Below are positions 52,730 through 61,240 of a stretch of DNA of 64,000 nucleotides, piece by piece. Under the pieces are notes generated by a model, which was not told the DNA's origin, ran no database searches, and was given only the letters and a program-made list of their open reading frames with translations. Within the stretch, counting starts at the first letter, position 1, and each line of letters begins with the position of its first letter. Source of the DNA: Lichenibacterium dinghuense (GTDB taxonomy: Bacteria > Pseudomonadota > Alphaproteobacteria > Rhizobiales > Beijerinckiaceae); contig NZ_JAJLMN010000001.1 of NCBI RefSeq assembly GCF_021730615.1, forward strand, positions 434,001 to 498,000. The letters are read 5' to 3'. The translations under genes were made by a program, and so were the position numbers.

Positions 52730-53812
52730 CTACCCCGTCAAGCCGCCCGCCAGCGTCGGGATGTCGAGCGGGCGGAAGCCGTAGTGCTCCAGCCAGCGCA
52801 CGTCCGCGTCGAAGAAGGGCCGCAGGTCCGGCATGCCGTATTTCAGCATCGCGATGCGGTCGATGCCCATCCCCCAGGCGAAGCCCTGGTACTCGTCGGG
52901 GTCGATATTGCAGGCGCGCAGGACGTTGGCGTGCACCATGCCGCAGCCCAGGATCTCCAGCCAGTCCTCGCCCTCGCCGAAGCGGATCTCGTCGCCGCGG
53001 CGCGCGCATTGGATGTCCACCTCCATCGACGGCTCGGTGAAGGGGAAGAAGGAGGGGCGGAAACGCATCTTCACGCTGTCCACCTCGAAGAAGGCGCGGC
53101 AGAACTCCTCCAGCACCCATTTCAGGTTGGCGAGGTTGGCGCGCTTGTCGATGACGAGCCCCTCCACCTGGTGGAACATCGGCGTGTGGGTCTGGTCCGA
53201 GTCGCAGCGGTAGGTGCGGCCGGGGCAGACCACGCGGATCGGCGGCTTCTGGGCCAGCATGGTGCGGACCTGCACGGGCGAGGTGTGGGTGCGCAGCAGG
53301 CGGCGCTCGCCGTCGGGCTTCGGCGCGAAGAAGAACGTGTCGTGCATCTCCCGCGCCGGATGGCCGACGGGGAAGTTCAGCGCGGTGAAGTTGTAGAAGT
53401 CGGTCTCGACGTCCGGGCCTTCCGCGATCGCGAAGCCCATGTCGGCGAAGATCGCGGTGATCTCGTCCGTGACCTGGCTGATCGGATGCAGGCGGCCGGC
53501 GAGCACGGGCGCCTCGCGCACGGGCAACGACACGTCCAGCGTTTCGGAGGCGAGGCGGGCCGCCAGGGCCTCGGCGGCGAGCGTCCCTCGCCGCGCCGCG
53601 AGGGCGTCCGACACGCGGTCCTTGAGCAGGTTCAGCGCGGCGCCGCGCGCCTTGCGCTCGTCCGGCGACATGCGCCCGAGCGTCGCCATCAGGGCCGACA
53701 CGGAGCCCTTCTTGCCGAGCGCCGCCACGCGGACGGCTTCGAGCGCCGCCTCGGTGCCGGCCGCCCCGACCTCGGCCAGGATGGACGCTTCGAGTTCGGC
53801 CTCGTCGACCAT
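52730..53812 (-). CDS. pheS: Phenylalanyl-tRNA synthetase alpha subunit
   Basis: 360 residues. An N-terminal coiled coil (about residues 5-100) binds tRNA; the class II core follows: [40 protein letters not shown] (motif 2 region), [60 protein letters not shown] and the motif 3 [18 protein letters not shown]. Phe-binding residues can be expected here. It is downstream of rplT by 60 bases in the same direction. Confidence 0.97.
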   Translation of the reverse strand: MVDEAELEASILAEVGAAGTEAALEAVRVAALGKKGSVSALMATLGRMSPDERKARGAALNLLKDRVSDALAARRGTLAAEALAARLASETLDVSLPVREAPVLAGRLHPISQVTDEITAIFADMGFAIAEGPDVETDFYNFTALNFPVGHPAREMHDTFFFAPKPDGERRLLRTHTSPVQVRTMLAQKPPIRVVCPGRTYRCDSDQTHTPMFHQVEGLVIDKRANLANLKWVLEEFCRAFFEVDSVKMRFRPSFFPFTEPSMEVDIQCARRGDEIRFGEGEDWLEILGCGMVHANVLRACNIDPDEYQGFAWGMGIDRIAMLKYGMPDLRPFFDADVRWLEHYGFRPLDIPTLAGGLTG

Positions 53813-53872
53813 GTTCGTCTCACTGATCTTCGTGGACGGGCCGCGGCGATCCCGCGGCCCGCGTCGTCATGC

Positions 53873-54244
53873 TCAGACCGCGGCGGGCGCCGGGGCGGCC
53901 GCCTTGGCCTTCTCCACGATGGCCTTGAAGGCCTCCGGCTCGGAGATGGCGAGCTCCGACAAGACCTTGCGGTCGAGCTCGATGCCGGCCTTGTTCAGGC
54001 CGTCGATGAAGCGGCTGTAGGTGAGGCCGAGCTCGCGCACGGCGGCGTTGAGGCGCTGGATCCACAGGGCGCGGATCGTGCGCTTCTTCACCTTGCGGTC
54101 GCGCGTGGCATACTGCATCGAGCGATCGACGGCCGCCTTGGCGGTGCGGATCGTGTTCTTGCGACGGCCGTAGAAGCCCTTCGCGGCGTCGAGCGTCTTC
54201 TTGTGCTTGGCGTGGGACGTGACGCCCCTCTTAACGCGGGCCAT
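53873..54244 (-). CDS. rplT: 50S ribosomal protein bL20
   Basis: 123 residues. Typical bL20: [20 protein letters not shown] at the start, [40 protein letters not shown] and [20 protein letters not shown]. It is needed for early 50S assembly and, in other bacteria, represses its own operon by binding mRNA. A short Ala/Pro-rich tail closes it. It follows rpmI by 41 bases; infC is not next to them here. Confidence 0.97.
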   Translation of the reverse strand: MARVKRGVTSHAKHKKTLDAAKGFYGRRKNTIRTAKAAVDRSMQYATRDRKVKKRTIRALWIQRLNAAVRELGLTYSRFIDGLNKAGIELDRKVLSELAISEPEAFKAIVEKAKAAAPAPAAV

Positions 54245-54285
54245 GGATGATCTCTCTTCTCAGATGGGGAGGACAGGCAGCGGGT

Positions 54286-54486
54286 TCAGGCGTGCGGCAG
54301 GAAGTACCGCTTGATGTTGTCGCCGTCCGTCTTGAACAGCACGTTGGTGCCGCGCAGGTTGCGGATCTGCTTGTTGGTCCTCTTGATCATCCCGTGCCGC
54401 TTGCCGGCCTGGGCGTAGAGCACCTTGCCGGTGCCGGTGACTTTGAAGCGCTTCTTGGCGCCCGACTTGGTCTTCAACTTGGGCAT
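54286..54486 (-). CDS. rpmI: 50S ribosomal protein bL35
   Basis: 66 residues: [20 protein letters not shown] at the start, [20 protein letters not shown], then [13 protein letters not shown] at the end. It is fully typical bL35. The ATG at 54484-54486 is chosen because it begins the conserved sequence; the frame is open further upstream. It is the first gene of the rpmI-rplT-pheS cluster, transcribed away from rpsT. Confidence 0.97.
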   Translation of the reverse strand: MPKLKTKSGAKKRFKVTGTGKVLYAQAGKRHGMIKRTNKQIRNLRGTNVLFKTDGDNIKRYFLPHA

Positions 54487-54791
54487 TTGGCTCTCACGGG
54501 GCATCGCCGGCCGGTGCCGGGAAGCCCACTCTGGTTCGAGGACGAGCGGAAGGATCGCCACGGCAGCCCTGGCAGGCCGGACGATCGGGGGAGACGCGCC
54601 TTCTAGCCGCACGGCCGAAGCGCGGCAAGGTTTTTCGCCGCCCGCCGCGAGGGCGCACCACGCCGACGTTGACGGCCCCGCGGATCGCGGCTAGGGACGG
54701 GGCTTCATTCACGGCGCTCCGGCGCCGCCATCTGCCGTGGCCTCCTCAGACACACAAGTCGGGCTGGGCCGCCGTTCGGGAACCCTGGATA
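54487..54791. other. Divergent promoter region between rpmI and rpsT
   Basis: 305 bases with no credible gene. It must hold the promoters and leaders of both divergent ribosomal-protein operons. I could not assign promoter hexamers or a bL20-binding leader hairpin with confidence. Confidence 0.4.
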
Positions 54792-55079
54792 ATGGCGAAT
54801 ACCTCCTCGGCCAAGAAGGCCGTCCGCAAGCTCGCACGCCGCACCGCGGTCAACCGCATGCGCCGGAGCGCGATGCGCACGCAGCTTCGCAAGGCCGAAG
54901 AGGCGATCGCCAGCGGCGACGCCGCCGCGGCCCGCGAAGTGCTGGCCGCCACGGAGTCGGTGGTGATGCGCTCGGCCCAGAAGGGCGTGATCCACGCCAA
55001 CACGGCGTCCCGCAAGGTGTCCCGCCTCGCCGCCCGCGTGAAGGCCCTGTCGGCCCAGCCGGCCGCTCAGGCCAACTGA
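54792..55079 (+). CDS. rpsT: 30S ribosomal protein bS20
   Basis: 95 residues, basic and helical: [40 protein letters not shown] and the C-terminal [20 protein letters not shown] are typical bS20. It binds 16S rRNA in early 30S assembly. The ATG at 54792 begins the family N-terminus. In many alphaproteobacteria rpsT is next to dnaA; here dnaA lies about 13 kb to the left. A strong terminator follows. Confidence 0.97.
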   Translation: MANTSSAKKAVRKLARRTAVNRMRRSAMRTQLRKAEEAIASGDAAAAREVLAATESVVMRSAQKGVIHANTASRKVSRLAARVKALSAQPAAQAN

Positions 55080-55128
55080 CGCAAGCCGACCGACCCCGGC
55101 CGGACGGCAGGGGTCCAAGCGAGGATCG

Positions 55129-55154
55129 AGCGCGCCCATCGGCGCGCTTTTTTT
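55129..55154 (+). terminator. Intrinsic terminator of rpsT
   Basis: AGCGCGCC at 55129-55136 and its inverse GGCGCGCT at 55141-55148 flank a CATC loop, followed by T7 ending at 55154. It begins 50 bases past the rpsT stop. Confidence 0.92.
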
Positions 55155-55204
55155 CGTCCTCCGACGCGTGCGCTGCAGCGAAAAAGCCGCCCGGCTGAGG
55201 CATA

Positions 55205-55222
55205 GCTGCATTGCAATGCAGC
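55205..55222. promoter_or_regulatory. 18 bp perfect palindrome before lctP, probable operator
   Basis: GCTGCATTGCAATGCAGC is a perfect palindrome, 43 bases before the chosen lctP start and 50 bases after the rpsT terminator. Its place fits a repressor or activator site for lactate-permease control. Which regulator binds is unknown; none is encoded nearby. Confidence 0.65.
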
Positions 55223-55241
55223 CGTGATTGCGACAAGGTCG

Positions 55242-55255
55242 CCGCAAAATTGCGG
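55242..55255. promoter_or_regulatory. Second inverted repeat before lctP
   Basis: CCGCAA and TTGCGG form 6-base arms around AA, so close to the palindrome upstream that both may be sites for one regulator. It lies just before the ribosome site of lctP, so binding could block translation or transcription start. Confidence 0.5.
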
Positions 55256-55265
55256 GGGGATCGCC

Positions 55266-56873
55266 TTGTTTCATCAGCTGCTGACGCCCGTCGGCGACAA
55301 CCTTCTTCTGTCCTTCCTGGTCGCCGCCGTGCCGATCGCGGTCGTCCTGGTGATGCTCGGCATCCTGCGCCGTCCCGCCTGGCAGGCCTCCGCCACCGGC
55401 CTGCTCGTCGCGCTGATCCTGGCGACGCTGGTCTGGCAGCTCCCCCTCAGCGTGGGCCTCGACGCCACCTTCAACGGCATGGTCTTCGCCGTGTGGCCCG
55501 TCATGTGGATCGTGGTCAACGCGCTGCTGCTCTACAACATCGCCGTCGTGTCGGGGCGCTTCGACGCCTTCCGCGACTGGGTGATCGAGCACCTTCCCAA
55601 CGACCGGCGCATCGTGCTGGTCGTCATCGGATTCTGCTTCGGCGCGCTGCTCGAAGGCATCTCGGGCTTCGGCACGCCCATCGCCATCACCAGCGCGCTG
55701 CTGATCCTGGTCGGGTTCGAGCCCATCGAGGCGCTGACCTTCACGCTGATCTTCAACACGGCGCCGGTGGCCTTCGGCGCGCTCGGCGCGCCCGTCACCG
55801 TGCTGGGCCAGGTGACCGGCCTCAGCGACGTGACGCTCGGCGCCATGATCGGCCGCCAGCTGCCCTTCTTCGGCGTGCTGCTGCCCTTCTACGTCATGTT
55901 CGTCTACAGCGGCATGCGCTCGATCCGGGCGCTGTGGCCCGTGCTGCTGGTGGCCGGCCTTTCCTTCGCCTTCTCGCAGTTCCTGTCGTCCAACCTCATC
56001 GACTACAAGCTGACGGACGTGCTGGCCTCGCTCGGGTCGCTGGTGGTCACGATCGGCTTCCTGCAGGTTTGGAAGCCGCGCTTCGACCCGGAGTTCGCCA
56101 TGGTGCGCCCGGCCGCCATGGGCGCGGTCGGCTCCCGCGGGGCCGTGACGTCGTGGCAGGGCTGGCTGCCCTGGGTCATCGTCGCCGCCACGGTGATCAT
56201 CTGGACCTCGTTCGGCATCCAGAACATCGGTGCGCAGAAGTTCGAGTGGCCCGGCCTGCACAACCAGGTCTTCATCACGCTCTACAACAAGCCCTACGCG
56301 GCCGTTTACACCTTCCAACCGCTGGCCGGCGGCACCGCCATCCTGGTGGCCACGATCATCACCGCCCTGGTGCTGCGCGTGCCCGCGGGCGCCTTCTTCG
56401 ACTGCATCGGCCGCACGCTGCGCCAGACGCGCATCGCAATCCTCACGGTGGCGCTGATCGTCGGCCTCGCCTACCTGATGAACTATTCGGGCATGAACTA
56501 CACGCTCGGCAAGGCGGTGGCGTCGCTCGGCGTCGTGTTCCCGCTGGTGTCGGCCTTCCTCGGCTGGGTCGCGGTGTTCCTGTCGGGGTCGGACACCTCG
56601 GGCAACGCCCTGTTCGGCAACCTGCAGGCGGTGGCGGCCAACCAGCTCGGCCTTAACCCCGTGCTGATCGCCGCCACGAACTCCTCGGGCGGCGTGATGG
56701 GCAAGATGATCTCGCCGCAGAACATCGCCACCGGCGTGTCGGTCACGGACCTCAAGGGCCAGGAAGGCGTCGTCTTCGCCCGCACCTTCTGGCACTCGAT
56801 CATCCTCACCGTGCTGCTCGGCGTGCTGGTCGTGATCCAGCAATACGTCACGCCCTGGATGATCCCGCACTGA
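55266..56873 (+). CDS. lctP: L-lactate permease (LctP family)
   Basis: 535 residues with about 12-14 membrane segments. GFCFGALLEGISGFGTPIAI, FNTAPVAFGALGAPVTVLGQ and FLSGSDTSGNALFGNLQAVA are the three diagnostic LctP/GlcA blocks. It imports lactate or glycolate with protons. I chose the TTG at 55266 because GGGGGGAT lies just before it and the protein begins as in other members; a GTG at 55224 is in frame but falls between the two palindromes. It is a single gene with no lactate dehydrogenase next to it. Confidence 0.95.
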   Translation: MFHQLLTPVGDNLLLSFLVAAVPIAVVLVMLGILRRPAWQASATGLLVALILATLVWQLPLSVGLDATFNGMVFAVWPVMWIVVNALLLYNIAVVSGRFDAFRDWVIEHLPNDRRIVLVVIGFCFGALLEGISGFGTPIAITSALLILVGFEPIEALTFTLIFNTAPVAFGALGAPVTVLGQVTGLSDVTLGAMIGRQLPFFGVLLPFYVMFVYSGMRSIRALWPVLLVAGLSFAFSQFLSSNLIDYKLTDVLASLGSLVVTIGFLQVWKPRFDPEFAMVRPAAMGAVGSRGAVTSWQGWLPWVIVAATVIIWTSFGIQNIGAQKFEWPGLHNQVFITLYNKPYAAVYTFQPLAGGTAILVATIITALVLRVPAGAFFDCIGRTLRQTRIAILTVALIVGLAYLMNYSGMNYTLGKAVASLGVVFPLVSAFLGWVAVFLSGSDTSGNALFGNLQAVAANQLGLNPVLIAATNSSGGVMGKMISPQNIATGVSVTDLKGQEGVVFARTFWHSIILTVLLGVLVVIQQYVTPWMIPH

Positions 56874-56948
56874 CGGCGCGCGGACCCGGCCGGTGCCGGG
56901 TCCACCGCCCGACCGACTGCTCCGGAGGGCGAAACCCCTCGGAGCCCG

Positions 56949-58484
56949 TCACGGATAGCCGGTCGGCAGCGAATCGAGGAAGGCGTCGGCCTCGGCCACG
57001 AGGCCGGCCTTGCGCTTGTCGTCCCATCTTGCCAGCGTGCGATACGGCATCGCCATGCGCGCGTTGTGCTGAAGCTTCGGCGCGTTGCGGATCAGGAACG
57101 CCCAATAGAGGTAGTTGAACGGGCACGCCTTCGGGCCGCTCTTGACCTTGGGGCTGTAGCTGCACCCCTTGCAATAGTCCGACATGCGGTCGATGTAGGC
57201 GCCGCCGCCCGCATAGGGCTTCGAGGACATCAGCCCGCCGTCCGCGAAGGTCGCCATGCCGTGGACGTTGGGCAACTCGACCCACTCGTAGGCGTCGGCG
57301 TAGACCACGAGGTACCATTCCTCGATCTCGGCCGGCGCGATCCCGGCGATCAGGGCGAAGTTGCCCGTCACCATCAGCCGATTGATGTGGTGCGCGTAGG
57401 CCTGCCGCTTCGTGTCCTCGATGGCGTTGTGCAGGCAGTTCATCGGCGTGTCGCCGGTCCAGTAGAAGGTCGGCAGGGAGCGGGCCGCGCCGAGCGCGTT
57501 GCCGTCCTTGTATTCGGGCATGCGGTGCCAGTAGACGCCGCGGATGAACTCGCGCCAGCCGAGGATCTGCCGGAGGAAGCCCTCAGCGGCGTTGATCGGA
57601 ACGCGGCCGGCCTCGTATTCCCGGATCGCGCGATCCACCACCTCGCGCGCGGTGAGCAGGCCGGCGTTGATGTAGGGCGACAGCGTCGCGTGATACAGGA
57701 AGGGTTCCCCGGCCCGCATCGCGTCTTGGTAGTCGCCGAAGGACGGCAGGCAGCGCGTCGCGAAGTCGTCGAGCGACGCGAGCGCCTGCTCGCGCGTGAC
57801 GCCCCAGCCGAAGTCGTCGAGGGTGCCGAAGTGCTTCGGAAAGCGGCGCTCGACGAGGTCGATCACCTCGCGCGTCGCCTCGTCGGGCGCGAAGCGGAGG
57901 CGCTGCGGCGGCGTTTCGCCGGGCGGCCAGGCCTTGCGGTTGTCGGCGTCGAAGTTCCAGCGCCCGCCCTCGGGCGCGCCGCCCTTCATCATCAGGCCCG
58001 TGCGCTCCCGCATGGAGCGGTAGAAGGTCTCCATGCGGTAGCTCTTCCGGCCCTCGGCCCAGCGGGCGAAGTCGACGGTGGAGCAGAAGAAGCGGTCGTC
58101 GGGCCGCACGTGGATCGGCACGTTGAAGCGCGTCCGCCAGCCGTCGATCTCCTCGGCCACGCGGTATTCGCCGGGCTCGGTGACGAAGACGGCGTCCGGC
58201 AGATGGCGCCGCGCGGCGCGCTCCAGCTCGCCCGTGAAGGAGCCGGTGTTGCCCTCGTCGTCGAGCCTGACGTAGTCGACCTTCACGCCCTCGGCCCGCA
58301 ACCCGTCCGCGAAGTGGCGCATGGCCGAGAACAGGAAGGCGATCTTCTGCTTGTGGTGCGGGACGTAGGTGGCCTCGTCCATCACCTCGGCCATCAGGAC
58401 GACGTCGGCGGCCGGGTCGAGCCCGTTCAGGGTCGGGATCGATCGCGTGAGCTGGTCGCCGAGGACGAATCGGAGCGCGGACAT
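56949..58484 (-). CDS. phrB: Iron-sulfur (6-4) photolyase / bacterial cryptochrome, PhrB type
   Basis: 511 residues. The numbering matches Agrobacterium PhrB: the four cysteines expected for the [4Fe-4S] cluster fall at C350, C438, C441 and C454 (MNCLHN, YCKGCSYSP, KACPFN), and the active-site pair H365-H366 lies in YAHHINRLMV. The N-terminal part is a DPRP domain (LRFVLGDQLTRS, LMAEVMDEATYVPHHKQKIA) expected to hold a lumazine-type antenna; FAD binds in the helical C-terminal half. It repairs (6-4) UV lesions with light. The ATG at 58482-58484 is preferred over one at 58529. Confidence 0.95.
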   Translation of the reverse strand: MSALRFVLGDQLTRSIPTLNGLDPAADVVLMAEVMDEATYVPHHKQKIAFLFSAMRHFADGLRAEGVKVDYVRLDDEGNTGSFTGELERAARRHLPDAVFVTEPGEYRVAEEIDGWRTRFNVPIHVRPDDRFFCSTVDFARWAEGRKSYRMETFYRSMRERTGLMMKGGAPEGGRWNFDADNRKAWPPGETPPQRLRFAPDEATREVIDLVERRFPKHFGTLDDFGWGVTREQALASLDDFATRCLPSFGDYQDAMRAGEPFLYHATLSPYINAGLLTAREVVDRAIREYEAGRVPINAAEGFLRQILGWREFIRGVYWHRMPEYKDGNALGAARSLPTFYWTGDTPMNCLHNAIEDTKRQAYAHHINRLMVTGNFALIAGIAPAEIEEWYLVVYADAYEWVELPNVHGMATFADGGLMSSKPYAGGGAYIDRMSDYCKGCSYSPKVKSGPKACPFNYLYWAFLIRNAPKLQHNARMAMPYRTLARWDDKRKAGLVAEADAFLDSLPTGYP

Positions 58485-58608
58485 GGGGGAATCCCGGAGC
58501 GTGGACGGCCCCGGTCTAGCGCCCGGCACCCGCCTCCGGTTCGGGCGCGACGTCGCACCCCCGCGCCCTGTCCACAGGCCGACGGCCCAGACCGCGCGGG
58601 TGCGGCCT

Positions 58609-59619
58609 TCAGTCGAGCGGCGCGACCGGCACGTCCGCCGGCTTGGCGGGGGCCGCGGCGGGTTTGGCCGGAGCCGCGGCCGGCGCGGGCGAACCCGTGA
58701 TGCCCGCCGCCACGTTGCGCACGGGCTTGGCGTCGTCGCCCGCCGGGATCGCCAGGGGATCGGTCATCCGGCGCGACGCCGTCGCAGGAGCGGGGGCCGC
58801 CGGCGCGGCCTGCGCGGCCGGAGCCGGTGCCGGTGCGGCCGCGGGCTCCGGCCGGCTCGCGACCACGGGCGCCGGGGCGGCGGCCGGCGCCTTGGCGACC
58901 GGCGCCGGCGGCGCGGGACGGGGCGCCACGGGCGCGAGCGGGGTCGACTCGACCGGGCCCGGCTCGCGGCCGCCGGTAGCGGGCTCCGGCGTGCGCTCGA
59001 CGACGCGGGGCCGCGGCTTCACGGTGCGGATCGGCGGGGGCGCGCGGTGGAGCGGCGATTCGGGCTCGGCGCTGCCGTCGTCGCCCGTCCCGAGGTCGCC
59101 GTAGCGCTGCGGCGGGGCGGCGTCGCGGTCGATCGGCCGGCCGATGCGGCGGGCGTTGGGGATGTCGCCCGGAGGCACGAGGCCGCGGTCGTCGTCGCCG
59201 CCGCGCGCCGTGAAGTCGCGGCCGTCGTCCGTGCCGCGCGGGAAGGCGCCGGGCTGGCGTCCGTCGTCGACCATGAAGCGCTGCAGGATCTGCGCGTCGG
59301 CGGCCGCCACGATGAGTCGCTCGTGCTGGCCCCGCTGGTCGAGCACGTCGGCCACGAAGACGTTGCCGTTGCGGCGCAGCGGCGCGAGCACCCGGAAGCC
59401 GCGCTGGCTGATGGCGCGCCGCACCTGCTGGGGTTCCATGCCGTCCCAGGTGCCGCCGTTGTCCCAGCCGCCCCAGCCGCCGAAGAACTGCGCCCGCGCC
59501 GGCGACGGCGCCGACACCGAGCCGGCGAGGAGGCCCAGCGCCAGGGCGACGGGAGCCAGCAGGGCGGGCCGCGCGGCCGCGGTGGGCTGGAAGGGGCGAT
59601 GCGCCCGGCGGACCGTCAT
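58609..59619 (-). CDS. Secreted Pro/Ala-rich protein with a small N-terminal domain
   Basis: 336 residues. A signal-like N-terminus (LLAPVALALGLLAGSVSAPS, cleavage after ARA) is followed by a Gly/Trp stretch FFGGWGGWDNGG and a PepSY-like domain of about 60 residues (MEPQQVRRAISQRGFRVLAP, VFVADVLDQRGQHERLIVAA). The remaining two thirds are disordered, rich in Pro, Ala, Asp and Arg, with several PAAAPAPA runs. It should be periplasmic and may span or bind the cell wall. The true family is unknown. GGGGAGA precedes the ATG at 59617-59619. Confidence 0.78.
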   Translation of the reverse strand: MTVRRAHRPFQPTAAARPALLAPVALALGLLAGSVSAPSPARAQFFGGWGGWDNGGTWDGMEPQQVRRAISQRGFRVLAPLRRNGNVFVADVLDQRGQHERLIVAAADAQILQRFMVDDGRQPGAFPRGTDDGRDFTARGGDDDRGLVPPGDIPNARRIGRPIDRDAAPPQRYGDLGTGDDGSAEPESPLHRAPPPIRTVKPRPRVVERTPEPATGGREPGPVESTPLAPVAPRPAPPAPVAKAPAAAPAPVVASRPEPAAAPAPAPAAQAAPAAPAPATASRRMTDPLAIPAGDDAKPVRNVAAGITGSPAPAAAPAKPAAAPAKPADVPVAPLD

Positions 59620-59696
59620 GTGGCGTCTCCCCTCGCGACGATGAGGCGGCAGCATGGGACGCCAATGCGGCGGAGCTGCGGCCCCGACCCGCTAGA

Positions 59697-60773
59697 CTAG
59701 CGCGGCTGAACCGCGGCTGCACGCGCCGCGACGGCGATGAACTCCTCGACGGCGGCCTCCTCCGTGTCGAAGGCGCAGATCAGCCGCAGCATGCGCTCGC
59801 CCTCGCGCGGCGCGGCGTCGTCCCCGAGCGAGCGCGTCGTCCACGGGTAATAGCGGGCGCCGGCGGCCTTGAGGGCGTCGTCCACCGCGGCGGGCACGAT
59901 CGGGAACACCTCGTTGGCCTCCGTCGGCCAGGGCAGGCGCACGCCGGGCAGCGCCGCCAGGCCGGCGGACAGCCGCGCCGCCCGCGCGTTGGCCCGGCGC
60001 GCGAGGTCGAGCCAGTGGCCGCCGTCGAGGAATCCCGCCATCTGGGCGCCGAGGAGGCGCCCCTTGGACAGTGTGTGGCCCCCGCGCTTGCGGCGGAACA
60101 GGAAGTCGCCGGCGCGCGAGGTGTCGAAGAACACCACCGCCTCGCAGGCGATGGCGCCGTTCTTCGTGGCGCCGAAGGACAGCACGTCGACCCCGGCCTT
60201 CCAGGTCATCTCGGCCGGGGTCGCCTCCATGGCCGCCACCGCATTGGCGAAGCGCGCGCCGTCCATGTGCACGGCGAGGCCGGCCGCGTGGGCTGCGTCG
60301 GCGAGGGCGCGGATCTCGGCGACGGTGTAGAGGGTGCCGGCTTCCGTCACCTGCGACAGCGACAGCGCGGCGGGCTGCACCTGGCGGACGATGCCGCGGG
60401 GATAGCGGGCCAGCGCGGCCGCGAAGCCGTCCGGCGTCACCTTGCCCCCTGCCCCGGGGATGCCGACGAGCTTGCCGCCTCCGGTGAAGAACTCGGGCGC
60501 GCCGCACTCGTCCTCGATGACGTGGGCCTCCTGGTGGCAGAATACCGCCGTGCCGGGCGGCGCCAGGGCGGCCAGGGCCAGCGCGTTGCTGCCCGTGCCG
60601 GTGGCGACCAGGAAGGCCGCGACCTCGCGCTCGAACAGCTCGGACAGGCGCCGCGACGCGTCGGCCGTCCAGGGATCCATGCCGTAGGGCGCGGCGGTGC
60701 CGGGGTTGGCCTCGACGATCGCCCGGAGGACCTGCGGGCTCGCGCCCGACGCGTTGTCGCTGGAGAAGTTCAT
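59697..60773 (-). CDS. ltaE: Low-specificity L-threonine aldolase
   Basis: 358 residues, PLP-dependent beta-eliminating lyase fold. NFSSDNASGASPQVL at the start, VATGTGSNALALAAL binding PLP phosphate, HQEAHVIEDECGAPEFF stacking His, VHMDGARFANAVAAM with the PLP Asp, and SFGATKNGAIACEAVVFF with the PLP Lys are all present. It splits threonine or allo-threonine to glycine and acetaldehyde. GAGGGAC precedes the ATG at 60771-60773. It is divergent from gltB. Confidence 0.95.
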   Translation of the reverse strand: MNFSSDNASGASPQVLRAIVEANPGTAAPYGMDPWTADASRRLSELFEREVAAFLVATGTGSNALALAALAPPGTAVFCHQEAHVIEDECGAPEFFTGGGKLVGIPGAGGKVTPDGFAAALARYPRGIVRQVQPAALSLSQVTEAGTLYTVAEIRALADAAHAAGLAVHMDGARFANAVAAMEATPAEMTWKAGVDVLSFGATKNGAIACEAVVFFDTSRAGDFLFRRKRGGHTLSKGRLLGAQMAGFLDGGHWLDLARRANARAARLSAGLAALPGVRLPWPTEANEVFPIVPAAVDDALKAAGARYYPWTTRSLGDDAAPREGERMLRLICAFDTEEAAVEEFIAVAARAAAVQPR

Positions 60774-61240
60774 CGGGTCCCTCGGGTCGCGGCCGCTCGG
60801 CATTCGTCGGACTAGCACGGCGGGCGAGGCGACGGGAGCGCGCGGCGCCCGCGCCTCAAGCTCCGCGAGGGGAGGCCACGCCCGCAGGCGGTCCGCGCGC
60901 GCCCGTGTCGCATCGCCGGGCCGGGGCGCGCGCCCACATGCCCCCGTCGGGACCGGGCCGGGCTCTGCGACCTTCGGCGCTCCGCGCGGTCTTTGCATAG
61001 ATCAAAAAAGCCATTGTGCGGAGGCGCGTTTCCTGCAACCTAGACCGGCTCCAAATAGGACAGCCATGCTGACCTGTTTTGAGTGCCTCCCGCGCGCTCC
61101 GGCGCCGGGACGGGCGGTTCGCGGCGGTCCCGGAGCGGGTCGGCCGGAGCCGGGTCGGTGGGCGGGCAGGCATCTGTCTCCACCGGCGGCAGGAGGCGGG
61201 CGCGGCCCGCCGCTTCGGTACAGTGAGGGAGCATCGTCCC
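60774..61240. other. 467 bp divergent regulatory region between ltaE and gltB
   Basis: No credible gene. An AT-rich stretch near 60991-61018 (TTTGCATAGATCAAAAAAGC) is the likeliest core promoter area of gltB. A frame with ATG at 61066 reads on into gltB in the wrong phase and is not a gene. No perfect sigma-54 signature (TGGCAC..TTGC) was found. Confidence 0.45.

Noticed and set aside
60990-61240. Sigma-54 promoter for gltB
   Set aside because: No TGGCAC-N5-TTGC match was found in the region.
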